The notes below the pieces were generated by a model. That model had not been told where the DNA came from and made no database searches. It was given only the letters and a program-made list of their open reading frames with translations. A program made the position numbers and the translations under genes. A stretch of DNA of 64,000 nucleotides, taken from the NCBI RefSeq assembly GCF_020886315.1, contig NZ_AP025226.1:1142001-1206000 (forward strand), written 5' to 3'. This DNA is from Saccharolobus caldissimus. Lineage in GTDB: Archaea; Thermoproteota; Thermoprotei_A; Sulfolobales; Sulfolobaceae. Positions 35,623-45,494 of this stretch are shown here, one piece after another; the stretch's first letter is position 1; each line of letters starts with the position of its first letter.

Positions 35623-37476
35623 ATTCTTTAATGCTTCTTTTAATTCTTCAAGTACTCTCATATCATCTAAAGTTGATATATCCCCTGGATTTTCATTAGC
35701 TACAATAGCCTTTAATAACCTTCTCATAATTTTACCACTCTTAGTCTTAGGTAATCTCTTAACGAAAACAATCTTATCTACAATATATCCTGCATTCCTA
35801 CAATAGGTTTTAATATCATTCATTAGCTGTTCATCAGCCTCAACTCCTTGTTTAGGAACTACAAAAGCTAAAATATTACTTCCTTTTCCTATTACTGCAG
35901 CCTCAGCTACTTGAGGGTGTGTGACAATAACGCTTTCTACCTCTAAAGTCCCTATCCTCTCTCCCTCAGTCCTTATAACGTCATCTGCTCTGCCTAAGAC
36001 GTATAAATATCCATCCTCATCCGTATAGCCGTAATCTCCAGTATAGAAGTAACCTGGAAATCTAGACCAGTATTGTTTAATTATTCTCTCATAATTAGGA
36101 TCATTCCACATCTTAGCTGATGCTGGATTTAACGGCTTTAAAACTATGTAACCCTTCTGCTTAGGAGGTAAAGGTTTACCTTCATCGTCTACAATTAAGA
36201 AATATGACCCTGGAAATTGTATTCCTGCAGATCCAGCCTTATATGGTATTTCACCTATTCCATAAGGAGTAGCTGCTATTGGCAATAAATGCTCTGTCAT
36301 CCAATATGCGTCAGCGATTCTAACGTGTGGTAAATTCTGGTTTAGCCATATCCACGCTCCTACGTTTAGAGGTTCTCCAGTATTAAGTATTATCCTAAGG
36401 CTTGATGTATCCCCAGATTTAACTGACTCTTCCCCTATGCTCTTTAATGTGTAAAGTGTAGTAGTTGAGCTCCAGACTAGATTAACGTTAAATCTTTCTA
36501 CTATTCTTGAGAACAAGTCCCTTTTATAGGCTATATAACCCTCGAATAGTACTCCAGTAATCCCCATTACTGGTATCGTGTAAAGGTTTGCCATGGGCCA
36601 TACAGGCCATCCGAGTTCTGAAATAGTCCACCATACATCGTTTTCTGTAGGATTAAATATAGCTCTAAAAGCCCAATTTAACGCAATTACATATCCGCCG
36701 TTAGTATGATATAGTCCCTTAGGTCTTCCTGTAGTTCCAGAAGTGTAGTAAATAGTAGCAGGTTCATTAGCCTCAACTTCTTCTGGCTTTACATAAACTT
36801 TACCTCTTGGTTTAACATCCTCGTATATTATATCCCTATTCTGCTTTACATTAAAGTCAGAGTACCCTCTGGATAATACTAGAACTTTCTCTATAGGAGT
36901 TGAGTATTTCTCTAATACCTTATCTACAAAATCCTTAACCCTTATTTCGTTATCGTTTCTAAAGGTCTTAGAAGCTACTACGAGCACTTTTGAACCGCAA
37001 TCATTAAATCTATAGGCCAAAGTTTCCTCACTCAATCCTATATAATGTATAGCTAAAACTCCGCCTAACCTATGAACGGCTAAAGAGAAGTAAACGGCCT
37101 CAGGAATGCTGGGCATTAACATGGATACTGTATCTCCCTTCTTAACTCCCAACTCACTTAAGATGTAGGCTGCCTTATTCACTTCTTGATATAGATCCTG
37201 GTAAGAGATCGTTTTTGAGTCCAGCTTCTCATTAATCCAATAAAATGCTACTTTATCCTTCTTTGATGGCAAATGTCTATCAACAGCATTATACGAAATG
37301 TTAGTAGTGCCTCCAGAAAACCATTTAGTATAGGGAGGTTCTCCCTCAACGATTTTTTCTGGCTGTTTAAACCAGCTAATGTAATTTGCCTTATCCCTCC
37401 AAAAAGTGTTAGGATTCTCTACCGCTAACTTAGCCATAGCCCTAATTTGATCTAATGAATATATTTTCCAGCTCAT
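35614..37476 (-). CDS. AMP-forming acyl-CoA synthetase, acetyl/propionyl type
   Basis: 620 residues of the ANL superfamily. The phosphate loop is [17 protein letters not shown] near residue 245, the adenylate motif [12 protein letters not shown] near 482, the hinge [13 protein letters not shown] near 505 and the catalytic lysine in [13 protein letters not shown] near 590. N-terminal residues 25-55 fit the ACAS_N domain ([20 protein letters not shown]), so a short-chain or small aromatic acid is expected. It charges a carboxylic acid with CoA. It sits between the regulator and the divergent acyl-CoA dehydrogenase gene. Confidence 0.9.
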   Translation of the reverse strand: MSWKIYSLDQIRAMAKLAVENPNTFWRDKANYISWFKQPEKIVEGEPPYTKWFSGGTTNISYNAVDRHLPSKKDKVAFYWINEKLDSKTISYQDLYQEVNKAAYILSELGVKKGDTVSMLMPSIPEAVYFSLAVHRLGGVLAIHYIGLSEETLAYRFNDCGSKVLVVASKTFRNDNEIRVKDFVDKVLEKYSTPIEKVLVLSRGYSDFNVKQNRDIIYEDVKPRGKVYVKPEEVEANEPATIYYTSGTTGRPKGLYHTNGGYVIALNWAFRAIFNPTENDVWWTISELGWPVWPMANLYTIPVMGITGVLFEGYIAYKRDLFSRIVERFNVNLVWSSTTTLYTLKSIGEESVKSGDTSSLRIILNTGEPLNVGAWIWLNQNLPHVRIADAYWMTEHLLPIAATPYGIGEIPYKAGSAGIQFPGSYFLIVDDEGKPLPPKQKGYIVLKPLNPASAKMWNDPNYERIIKQYWSRFPGYFYTGDYGYTDEDGYLYVLGRADDVIRTEGERIGTLEVESVIVTHPQVAEAAVIGKGSNILAFVVPKQGVEADEQLMNDIKTYCRNAGYIVDKIVFVKRLPKTKSGKIMRRLLKAIVANENPGDISTLDDMRVLEELKEALKNLS

Positions 37477-37567
37477 GCTTTCATAAGATTTTTGTAAAAA
37501 GTCGTATATATACTTTAGTTTTCCTCGATAAATGATTTTAAAAATATATAGGATTTAAGAATATAGT

Positions 37568-38686
37568 ATGAGTGAAAGGGAACTTTTCGTAACTTCATTA
37601 AGGGAATTTTTAAGGAGGAATGTAGAGGCTATTTCAAGTAAGATAGATAAAGAAGATTTTTACCCTAGGGAATTAATTAGGCAGTTAGGCGAGTTAGGAT
37701 TTTTAGTACCGTTAAATAATGGACTTTCACATTACGACATGATGATATCCTTAGAGGAAATAGCTAAAGTTAGTGGATCTTTAGCTCTAATAGCTGACGC
37801 TCAAGGAGAATTAGCTGGGGAAATGATAAGGCTTTACGGTAATAGGGAACAGAGGAGGGAATTTCTGGAACCTATAAGTAAAGGGGAAATGATAGGTAGT
37901 TTTGCTTTATCCGAACCTAGTGGGGGGAGTGACATAGGTTCTATGAAGACTACTGCCGAAAAGAGAGGTAACGAGTGGGTAATTAAGGGGCATAAGATGT
38001 GGATAACTCAAGGATTATATGCAGATGTATTTATAACTATAGCTAAAACGGGTAGTTCTAGAAGAGATTTATCTGTTTTCATAATACCCAGAGGTGCTTG
38101 TATAGAGACAAGAAAAATTGAGGTTATGGGGAATAGGGGAACTGGAACTGCTGAGGTCATATTTCATGAATGCAAGGTTCCCAATAATTACGTAATAGGT
38201 GACGTTAATAATGGATGGAGTATGGTGAATTCGGTATTGGAAGTTGGTAGATTAGCAATATCTGGCATTGCAATAGGATTAGCCGAGGCCGCATTAGAGG
38301 AGGCACTAAATTGGGCTAAATCGAGAGAAGCCTTTGGTAATAAGCTATATAGTTATCAAGGAATAAGATGGTATTTCGCGGAGAGTATAGCGAAGATCAA
38401 TTCAGTGAGAGCTTTGGCTAAGGAGGTCAGTAGAAAGTTCGATGAGAATTCTAAGGATAAGGGAATTTACGTTTCTATGCTTAAACTTCTGTCTTCTAAT
38501 ATCGCCAATGAGATAGTGGATATTTGCCTTCAAGTAATGGGCGGTATGGGTTACGCTAAGGGCAGTAATATTGAGAGGATTTATAGGGATGTTAGACTAA
38601 TGAGAATAGGTGAGGGTACAGACGAAGTTCAGAGGCATATTATATCTAAATATGTTGAACAATATGGCATTCCTTTATTAGAATAA
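37568..38686 (+). CDS. Acyl-CoA dehydrogenase
   Basis: 372 residues with the three standard domains. Flavin- and substrate-contacting motifs are FALSEPSGGSDIGS near 117, KMWITQGLYADVFI near 143 and MGGMGYAKGSNIERIYRDVR near 320. The catalytic base lies in GEGTDEVQR near residue 353. It adds a double bond between carbons 2 and 3 of an acyl-CoA and passes electrons to ETF. It opens the plus-strand series of CoA-ester genes that continues with the thiolase-fold pair. Confidence 0.92.
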   Translation: MSERELFVTSLREFLRRNVEAISSKIDKEDFYPRELIRQLGELGFLVPLNNGLSHYDMMISLEEIAKVSGSLALIADAQGELAGEMIRLYGNREQRREFLEPISKGEMIGSFALSEPSGGSDIGSMKTTAEKRGNEWVIKGHKMWITQGLYADVFITIAKTGSSRRDLSVFIIPRGACIETRKIEVMGNRGTGTAEVIFHECKVPNNYVIGDVNNGWSMVNSVLEVGRLAISGIAIGLAEAALEEALNWAKSREAFGNKLYSYQGIRWYFAESIAKINSVRALAKEVSRKFDENSKDKGIYVSMLKLLSSNIANEIVDICLQVMGGMGYAKGSNIERIYRDVRLMRIGEGTDEVQRHIISKYVEQYGIPLLE

Positions 38687-38770
38687 ATTTTATATAAAAT
38701 GTATTTATTATATAAAATATTTATATATCAAAAGCTCGAAAGCTTTAATAACTATGGAAAGTAAGCTAAA

Positions 38771-39916
38771 TTGGGGTCTTTTTTGGAAAGAATAGCCATT
38801 TTGGGCGTAGGATGGTACGGATTTAGACCAACAACGCCAGAAGTCTCCTTTAGGGAGATGGTATTTGAAGCTGCCGTGAGGGCTTATCAAGATGCAGGGG
38901 ATATAAACCCAAGAAGTGATGTAGACTCCTTTATATCATGTCAGGAGGACTTTTGGGAAGGCATATCCATAAGCGATGAATTTGCTCCCGATCAAATTGG
39001 AGGAGCCATGAGACCTACAATGACTGTAACTGGAGACTCACTACAAGGTTTAGTGCACGCATTTATGCACATTAACTCTGGAGTTGCAGATGTAGTTGCA
39101 GTAGAAGCCCATTCAAAGGTTAGCGACATACTAACGTTAAGCGATATAATTAAATTCGCTATGGATCCCATATATGTTAGATCAATAGAGCCCAAAAACT
39201 TTCACTTCATTGCAGGGCTAGATGCTGTGAAATTTATGGAGAGAAAGGGAATTACGAGAGAGGACTTGGCTCTAGTAGTTGAAAAAAATAAGAGGGCAGG
39301 ATTATCGTCACCTAGGGCTTCATATGCGAGTAACATTTCAGCTAAAGATGTATTAGATAAAGACTTTATAATATATCCTCTTTCTGAGTTAGACATAGCT
39401 CCATTTGTTGATGGAGCAATAGTAGTCGTAGTTGCTTCTGAGGACGTAGCTAAAAAGATAAAGAAGGACGATTATATAATTATTAAGGGGTTAGGATTTG
39501 CAACTGATTCCTCTAACATAGAAACTGCAGATCTAGGGAAGGCTACTTATATGAGAGTTGCCTCAGACATGGCATATAAAATGGCTGGGATAACCTCGCC
39601 TAGAAGTTATTTTGATTCGGTTTTCGTAGATGATAGGTATAGTTATAAGGAATTACAGCACTTAGAGGGGTTAAAAATATCCGAAGAGCCATCAAAGGAC
39701 CTCAGAGAAGGCAATTTCTCACCTCAAGGAGAGATTCCCGTTAACCCACTTGGAGGACATTTAGCTAAGGGAGTACCATTAGAAGCTTCAGGATTCTCCC
39801 TACTATTAGATGCTATTGATTACATTAGACAAGGTAAAATAGAGAGGGCTTTAGTAGCCTCCTGGAGGGGAATTCCCACATTTACGGGTTCAGTTATAGT
39901 GGTGGAGAAGCCATGA
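38771..39916 (+). CDS. Thiolase-fold protein A, no nucleophilic Cys (aldolase/SCP2-thiolase-like)
   Basis: 381 residues with the thiolase fold of the SCP2/archaeal group. Where active thiolases have an NNxCxSG loop, this protein reads VTGDSLQGLVHA near residue 82, without Cys. The NPLGGHLAKGVP loop near 325 with the substrate-side His/Gly is kept, and the final Cys-x-Gly loop is absent. Cys-less thiolase relatives in steroid side-chain breakdown (Ltp2) are retro-aldolases that need a DUF35 partner; two DUF35 genes follow. The start codon is TTG at 38771 or 38783. It overlaps the next thiolase-fold gene by ATGA. Confidence 0.8.
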   Translation: MGSFLERIAILGVGWYGFRPTTPEVSFREMVFEAAVRAYQDAGDINPRSDVDSFISCQEDFWEGISISDEFAPDQIGGAMRPTMTVTGDSLQGLVHAFMHINSGVADVVAVEAHSKVSDILTLSDIIKFAMDPIYVRSIEPKNFHFIAGLDAVKFMERKGITREDLALVVEKNKRAGLSSPRASYASNISAKDVLDKDFIIYPLSELDIAPFVDGAIVVVVASEDVAKKIKKDDYIIIKGLGFATDSSNIETADLGKATYMRVASDMAYKMAGITSPRSYFDSVFVDDRYSYKELQHLEGLKISEEPSKDLREGNFSPQGEIPVNPLGGHLAKGVPLEASGFSLLLDAIDYIRQGKIERALVASWRGIPTFTGSVIVVEKP

Positions 39917-41091
39917 AGGTAAATATATATTTAAATAAGAGAGTTGCTGTAATAGGTGCAGGGCTAACTCTATTTAGAAGAAGATTATTGGAAACTCCGC
40001 AAGAGATAGCATGGGAGGCTGCAAGAAAAGCTTTAGACGAGGCGGGTTTAGAGCTAAGGGATATAGACTGTGTAGTAATAGGAAGTGCTCCAGACGCATT
40101 TGATGGAGTTCATATGAAGGGAGAGTATTTATCTCATGGCTCTGGAGGTATAAGAAAGCCCGTAAGTAGAGTATTCGTAGGAGGGGCTACGGGAGTTATG
40201 ACGGCAATAGCTGGATGGTATCATGTAGCTAGTGGTCTATGTCAGAGAGTATTAGCTGTGGCTGAAGAGAAAATGAGCCCTAGTAGACCTCATCCTCAAG
40301 CTATATTTAAATACATATGGGATCCTATTCTAGAAAAACCATTAAATCCCAACTTAATATGGATTTTCGCAATGGAGATGCACAGATATATGGCGACTTA
40401 TGGTATTAAGAAAGAGGATATTGCTTTAGTTTCAGTAAAGAATAAGAGGAACGCCTTAAATAATCCTTACGCCCAACTAGGGGCTAACATAACTGTGGAG
40501 GATGTATTAAAGAGTGAGGTATTAGTGTGGCCAGTACAATTGTTAGATGTAAGCCCAGTTAGTGATGGGGCAGCTGCTATAGTATTAGCCTCTGAGGATG
40601 TAGCCAGAAGATATACTGACACTCCTGTATGGGTTGAAGGTGTAGGATGGACTTTAGATAATACCGAATGGCCAGCTAGAGATTTAGCTTATGCCAGATA
40701 TGTCGAATTCGCAGCAAGAATGGCATATAAAATGGCTGGAATTGAAAGACCAAATAAGGAAATTGATGTAGTGGAACCTTATGATCCGTTTGACTACAAG
40801 GAATTACATCATTTAGAGGCTTTACAGTTAGCTAAAAGAGGAGAAGCTCCTAAGCTACTAAAAGAGGGAGTCTTTGATATAGATGGTGATATACCTAGTA
40901 GTCCTAGCGGTGGGCTCTTAGGTGTAGGAAACCCAATTGCAGCAGCTGGGCTAATGAAGGTCGTTAGTATTTACTGGCAGTTAAAAGGGACTGCAGGTAA
41001 AATGCAGGTCAAAAAACCTGTACATACTGGCTTAGCTCAAGCCTGGGGCGATCTCATGCAAGCTGGTACAGTTATAGTTATGCGCAATTGA
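39913..41091 (+). CDS. Thiolase-fold protein B, no nucleophilic Cys
   Basis: 392 residues, homologous to protein A and to archaeal acetyl-CoA acetyltransferases. The expected nucleophile loop reads RVFVGGATGVMTAIAGW near residue 93, with Gly in place of Cys. The SPSGGLLGVGNP loop near 335 is conserved. Translation is coupled to protein A by a 4-base overlap, so the two probably form a heteromer, perhaps with one active and one structural subunit. A carbon-carbon bond cleavage (retro-aldol) or formation on a CoA ester is the likely reaction type; ordinary thiolysis is unlikely without Cys. Confidence 0.82.
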   Translation: MKVNIYLNKRVAVIGAGLTLFRRRLLETPQEIAWEAARKALDEAGLELRDIDCVVIGSAPDAFDGVHMKGEYLSHGSGGIRKPVSRVFVGGATGVMTAIAGWYHVASGLCQRVLAVAEEKMSPSRPHPQAIFKYIWDPILEKPLNPNLIWIFAMEMHRYMATYGIKKEDIALVSVKNKRNALNNPYAQLGANITVEDVLKSEVLVWPVQLLDVSPVSDGAAAIVLASEDVARRYTDTPVWVEGVGWTLDNTEWPARDLAYARYVEFAARMAYKMAGIERPNKEIDVVEPYDPFDYKELHHLEALQLAKRGEAPKLLKEGVFDIDGDIPSSPSGGLLGVGNPIAAAGLMKVVSIYWQLKGTAGKMQVKKPVHTGLAQAWGDLMQAGTVIVMRN

Positions 41092-41092
41092 G

Positions 41093-41599
41093 GTGATAAG
41101 AGTGGTAACTCCTTTAAAGGAAGAGGAATTAAGTAAACATATAATAATCTCTTATAAGCCAAATGCTAAATATGCATATACTGCAGGTCAGGCTCAAAGT
41201 AAATATTTATTAGGACTTAAGGAAGGTAAAATATACGGAAGGAAGTGCAATAATTGTGGTAAAGTATACGTCCCGCCTAAAATGTACTGTGACGAATGTT
41301 TTAGGCCAACAGATGAGTGGGTTGAGGTTAAGGATGAAGGCATAGTAATGACTGCTGTAGCTAGTTTTATAAGCTGGACTAGGGCTAGGCTTGAAGAACC
41401 AGAAATAGTAGGAGTTATTAGGTTATTACCTTCGAATGACAGAGATTTCGTATACCCTGGGATATTCCATAGGATATGTACAAGTTATGAAGAGGTGAAA
41501 AACATGAGCGTAATAGGTAAGAAAGTTAAGGCAGTATGGAAACCTAAAGAAGAAAGGAAAGGGAGCATAGAGGATATACAATGCTTTAAGGTGATATAA
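41093..41599 (+). CDS. DUF35 Zn-ribbon/OB-fold protein, first copy
   Basis: 168 residues. The rubredoxin-like zinc ribbon has CNNCGKVYVPPKMYCDECF near 50-68, followed by an OB-fold with VKDEGIVMTAVASF. Such proteins join thiolase-type enzymes, for example as bridging partner of archaeal thiolase/HMG-CoA synthase or the aldolase of steroid breakdown, and hold the CoA substrate. The start is GTG one base after the thiolase B stop codon. The next copy follows with no gap (TAA-ATG), so the four genes form one unit. Confidence 0.88.
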   Translation: MIRVVTPLKEEELSKHIIISYKPNAKYAYTAGQAQSKYLLGLKEGKIYGRKCNNCGKVYVPPKMYCDECFRPTDEWVEVKDEGIVMTAVASFISWTRARLEEPEIVGVIRLLPSNDRDFVYPGIFHRICTSYEEVKNMSVIGKKVKAVWKPKEERKGSIEDIQCFKVI

Positions 41600-42034
41600 A
41601 TGTCCTGGGAGAAGATCGGAAAAGAGGGTAGTTTATTAAGATGGTATGACGTAATGGAGGCTGATAAGTACGAATATACCGTAGGTCCTGCTGGTGAGCA
41701 ATTCTTTAATGGACTTAAAGAGGGAAAAATAATAGGGAGTAAATGTCCTAAGTGCGGCAAAATATATGTTCCTGCAAGATTATATTGTGAAGATTGTTTC
41801 GTTAAAATCGATAGTTACGTAGAGATAAATAAAGATGAGGCTTACGTTGATTCTTATACTATAATTTACAGAGATGATGAAGGAAATAAGCTTGACATTC
41901 CAGTCTATATAGCATTAATAAGATTTCCAAATACTAAGGGAGGAATTCTATGTTATGCAGAAGGTAATGTAAGGATAGGAGGTAAGGTTAAAATAACTAG
42001 TTTCCAATGGCCCTTAAGGGTTAAGGTTGAGTAA
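41600..42034 (+). CDS. DUF35 Zn-ribbon/OB-fold protein, second copy
   Basis: 144 residues with a zinc ribbon CPKCGKIYVPARLYCEDCF near 49-67, followed by an OB-fold (YVDSYTIIYRDDEGNKLDIP). It is a paralogue of the gene before it, probably by duplication. With two thiolase-fold genes ahead, a one-to-one pairing of DUF35 and thiolase-fold subunits is likely. Its 3' end overlaps the convergent gene by 14 bases. Confidence 0.88.
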   Translation: MSWEKIGKEGSLLRWYDVMEADKYEYTVGPAGEQFFNGLKEGKIIGSKCPKCGKIYVPARLYCEDCFVKIDSYVEINKDEAYVDSYTIIYRDDEGNKLDIPVYIALIRFPNTKGGILCYAEGNVRIGGKVKITSFQWPLRVKVE

Positions 42035-42935
42035 GTTTTTCGAAAGTATTTCCTCCCTTAAAGATATACTCTTTTTCCGCTTCTAATTCTATATTACAAG
42101 GTATCATAGCATATAAAGACTCCTTTTCACCTTCAGGCAGAAATATGCATACATCCTCAGTTTTCTTTAATAGTTTAACTTTAACATCAGTGAATCTCTT
42201 TATATCCAGTACTCTCTTAGCGTCTGCGAAGCTTATTATTGCATTTACTACTTTTTCTTTCTCTTTTATTTTGCTAATAGTAAATATCTCCCCTAATATG
42301 CCCTCTCCTCTTATTTTCTCCTCTTCTTTTAATAACAACTCTAAAGCTTTTTCGAGTCTAAAAGCGTCCTTAGATCTTTTCTCTTCATCGCTAAGCCCGT
42401 TAATTTTCAGTTGATATATCTTATCTCCTAATATTAAACTAAACCCCTCATTTCTCGAAATAAGAAAGGCTTCGCTACTATCTCCTCTTATGGAACTTAA
42501 ATAATCAATCAATGCTATTTTTAGTTCGGTTATAGTATATAATATTGAGCCTATTTTTTCAGTTTTCTTCTCACCCTCAAAGGAGTTTAAGTAACTTTCG
42601 AATTCCTCAAGATTTTTCCATATGGTTTCATACTCATGCGTAGTAATTGCTTCATTTAATTTCCTTAAGAAGTTCAGATAAACTTCTACATTAGGATTTA
42701 TCGCTTGAAGTTTTGTATAGACTGTATTTATAGCCTCATCTAACTTCCTACTCCTATCTCCTCCAAATTTCTTTCTGAATACGTTTTTACTTAACTCTAC
42801 TGCAATATTATTACAATTTTCCATTATTTTCTCTACATCTTTAAGGTTAATTTCTATGTTTAATAATTCTCCTATTATAACTAATTTAAGAAAAATATTT
42901 AAGTAGTCCTCTAACATTTCATGTGTTTTAGACAT
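42021..42935 (-). CDS. Unknown 304-residue helical protein
   Basis: No family is recognised. It is strongly charged, with predicted helices over residues 1-150 (including LEEFESYLNSFEGEKKTEKI) and a mixed C-terminal part that ends in possible beta strands (DVCIFLPEGEKESLYAMIPC). It is not obviously linked to CoA metabolism, although it lies within the island, convergent to the DUF35 gene and divergent from iorA. No signal peptide or membrane helix is present. Confidence 0.6.
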   Translation of the reverse strand: MSKTHEMLEDYLNIFLKLVIIGELLNIEINLKDVEKIMENCNNIAVELSKNVFRKKFGGDRSRKLDEAINTVYTKLQAINPNVEVYLNFLRKLNEAITTHEYETIWKNLEEFESYLNSFEGEKKTEKIGSILYTITELKIALIDYLSSIRGDSSEAFLISRNEGFSLILGDKIYQLKINGLSDEEKRSKDAFRLEKALELLLKEEEKIRGEGILGEIFTISKIKEKEKVVNAIISFADAKRVLDIKRFTDVKVKLLKKTEDVCIFLPEGEKESLYAMIPCNIELEAEKEYIFKGGNTFEKLTQP

Positions 42936-43079
42936 GCTATAACATTAAGATTAATAGGTTAAAAAGCTTAAACAAAGAACATACAGAAATAAACTTTACA
43001 TTTGAAGTTTAGCTGCTTTGTTAAAATCTTAAATTTTAGAAAGGAATGTTTATTAACAGCATTAACTATAATTATAATT

Positions 43080-44915
43080 GTGTTTGAACTTTCTTCACTT
43101 AAACGAATAATTTTAGGAAATGAGGCTATTGCGTTAGCCTCCTTATCCGCCGGTGTAGGGGTTGCCACAGGCTATCCTGGAACTCCATCAACTGAAATAA
43201 TTGAGACTTTAAGTAAGTATAAGATATACGTAGAATGGAGCGTAAACGAGAAGGTTGCGTTTGAGACAGCCTATGGAGCTGCGATAAATGGTGCTTACGC
43301 CCTTACAGCAATGAAACACGTTGGACTTAACGTAGCTTCAGATCCTCTTATGAGCTCTTCTTATACTGGAGTTGAGGGAGCATTGGTTATAGTTTCCGCT
43401 GATGATCCCTCAATGTGGTCTTCCCAGAATGAACAAGATAATAGATATTACGGCTTACATGCTTTAATACCAGTAATAGAGCCTTATGATCCCCAGTCGG
43501 CTCATGATTTAACAATTGAAGCATTTAAGCTGAGTAGTAAGGTTAAGCATCCAGTGATCTTAAGGACTACGACGAGGATAGGGCACGTAAGAGGGCCAGT
43601 AGAGCTTAAGCCTCCGTCAAAGCCTGTATTGGGTAAGTTAATTAAGGATCCTAAAAAATACGTATTAGTACCAGAAAATGCGAGAAGAAATAGATTAGAG
43701 CAGATAAGGAGATGGGAACGAATAAAAAACGAGATAGAGAACTTAAACGAATTTATCGATAACGGAAGCAGGGATTTAATAATAGCTTCTGGTATATCCT
43801 TTGCATATGTTATTGATGCTATTAAGGAGAGTAATGTTAAGGCTAATATATTACGAATCTCAACGCCCGTACCTATACCGAAAAACTTAATTTTAAAAGC
43901 AGTAAATGAGGCTGAAAGAGTTTTAATAGTTGAAGAAGGAGAGCCGATAGTTGAGATACAAGTTAAGGATATACTTTATGATGAGGGAATTAGGGTTGAA
44001 CTTCACGGTAAGGATTTAATAAGTAGAATAGGAGAGATGACTTTAGATAAGATTTATTATGCATTCAGTAAATTTTTCAATTTAGATATTATATCGGATT
44101 ATTTAGAACTTCCAGAAGAAATCCCTCCTAGACCTCCAGCATTGTGTCCAGGATGTCCTCACAGAAGTTCATTTATAGATTTAAAGAAGGCAATTGTCAT
44201 GGCTTCCTTTAAACCTGAGGAAACTTTTATCTCTGGAGATATAGGATGTTACACGTTAGGATTACTTCCTCCGTTTGACGCTCAAGATTCCTCGACAGAT
44301 ATGGGTTCTAGTATTGGCATAGCTAATGGCGTATATAGAGCTACTGGAAAAATACCCATTGCAGTAATAGGGGATTCCACTTTCTTCCATAGTGGTATTT
44401 CAGCCTTAGCTAATGCTGTGTATAATAAAACTCCAATATTAGTCCTTATCCTAGACAATAGGGCCACTGCTATGACTGGTCAACAGCCAAGTCCCTCAAA
44501 AAATATAGATATAGGTGAAGTAGCTAAAGGATTAGGAGTTAAATACGTAAAGTACATTGATCCCTTTGATACTACCTCATCGATAAAGACATTATCAGAA
44601 GCGTTAAGATGGGTCGATAGTAATAAAGAACCGGCTGTAGTAATAGCTAAGAGGGCATGTGCCCTTTTAGTTACAGACGTTATTAAAGAAGATGAATTGC
44701 CTAAGGCTTCCGTTAATTTGGATAAATGCACTGGCTGTAGCATATGTTATGATTATTTTACTTGCCCTGCTATTATCCCGAGGAGCGATAAGAAGGCTGA
44801 GATAGACGTTTATACATGCATAGGCTGCGGTGCTTGTATACCTATTTGTCCATTTAAGGCTATCTCATTAGTAGGTAAAAAGCCAGATAAATGGGATGAA
44901 TTATGGCTAGGGTAA
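43080..44915 (+). CDS. iorA: Indolepyruvate:ferredoxin oxidoreductase, alpha subunit
   Basis: About 611 residues from the GTG at 43080; the frame is open back to a TTG at 43002, but the extra 26 residues are hydrophobic and family similarity starts at [16 protein letters not shown]. Pyr-type domain [17 protein letters not shown] at the start, TPP-binding [10 protein letters not shown] near 375 and GDIGCYTLG near 412. Two [4Fe-4S] motifs lie at the C-terminus: [13 protein letters not shown] and [11 protein letters not shown]. It oxidatively decarboxylates aryl pyruvates from aromatic amino acids to aryl-acetyl-CoA and reduces ferredoxin. It overlaps iorB by 13 bases. Confidence 0.93.
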   Translation: MFELSSLKRIILGNEAIALASLSAGVGVATGYPGTPSTEIIETLSKYKIYVEWSVNEKVAFETAYGAAINGAYALTAMKHVGLNVASDPLMSSSYTGVEGALVIVSADDPSMWSSQNEQDNRYYGLHALIPVIEPYDPQSAHDLTIEAFKLSSKVKHPVILRTTTRIGHVRGPVELKPPSKPVLGKLIKDPKKYVLVPENARRNRLEQIRRWERIKNEIENLNEFIDNGSRDLIIASGISFAYVIDAIKESNVKANILRISTPVPIPKNLILKAVNEAERVLIVEEGEPIVEIQVKDILYDEGIRVELHGKDLISRIGEMTLDKIYYAFSKFFNLDIISDYLELPEEIPPRPPALCPGCPHRSSFIDLKKAIVMASFKPEETFISGDIGCYTLGLLPPFDAQDSSTDMGSSIGIANGVYRATGKIPIAVIGDSTFFHSGISALANAVYNKTPILVLILDNRATAMTGQQPSPSKNIDIGEVAKGLGVKYVKYIDPFDTTSSIKTLSEALRWVDSNKEPAVVIAKRACALLVTDVIKEDELPKASVNLDKCTGCSICYDYFTCPAIIPRSDKKAEIDVYTCIGCGACIPICPFKAISLVGKKPDKWDELWLG

Positions 44916-45475
44916 ACATACTAATAGCAGGAGTAGGAGGGCAAGGCATTATAACTGCAGGAAAGATTATAGCTGAGGCGGGAAGCTATTCTAACACTAA
45001 AGTGTTAATAGCTGAAACTCACGGATTAGCTCAGAGAGGTGGAGGAGTTAACATACACGTTAGGATAGGTGACGTTAATTCCCCTTTAATACCTTTCGGA
45101 AAAGCTGATTACTTAGTTGGTTTAGAAGCAATCGAGGTATTAAGGAATTTAAATTACGCTTCTAGAAACACTGAGATAATTATTAATAATTATATTATAA
45201 GACCAGTACTGCCTAAGGTGAAGTTATTAAGTCTAAATGAGATATTAGGGAAATTAAGAGGTTTAAAAGTTCACGTAATAGATGCTAATAGCATAGCGTT
45301 AAAAGCGGGAAACCCTAAAGCTGTTAACGCTGCAATTTTAGGTTTCTTATACAGTTTAGGAGCTTTTAGAGGATTAATATCTGAGGACTCGTTTATTAAG
45401 GCGTTAAAACATGAAAGTAATATAATTGCATTTAAGTTAGGAATGAGCGTTAAGTCAATGCTGAAAGTTTTTTAA
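44903..45475 (+). CDS. iorB: Indolepyruvate:ferredoxin oxidoreductase, beta subunit
   Basis: 190 residues of the POR gamma-type fold. The N-terminal [18 protein letters not shown] is the nucleotide-like CoA-site loop, and the segment [18 protein letters not shown] is typical of IorB. It overlaps iorA (13 bases), so both are co-translated. Aryl-acetyl-CoA made here can be handled by the neighbouring acyl-CoA enzymes, which links tyrosine, phenylalanine or tryptophan breakdown to the island. Confidence 0.93.
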   Translation: MARVNILIAGVGGQGIITAGKIIAEAGSYSNTKVLIAETHGLAQRGGGVNIHVRIGDVNSPLIPFGKADYLVGLEAIEVLRNLNYASRNTEIIINNYIIRPVLPKVKLLSLNEILGKLRGLKVHVIDANSIALKAGNPKAVNAAILGFLYSLGAFRGLISEDSFIKALKHESNIIAFKLGMSVKSMLKVF

Positions 45476-45494
45476 ACATAAAGAAGTAGATAAT

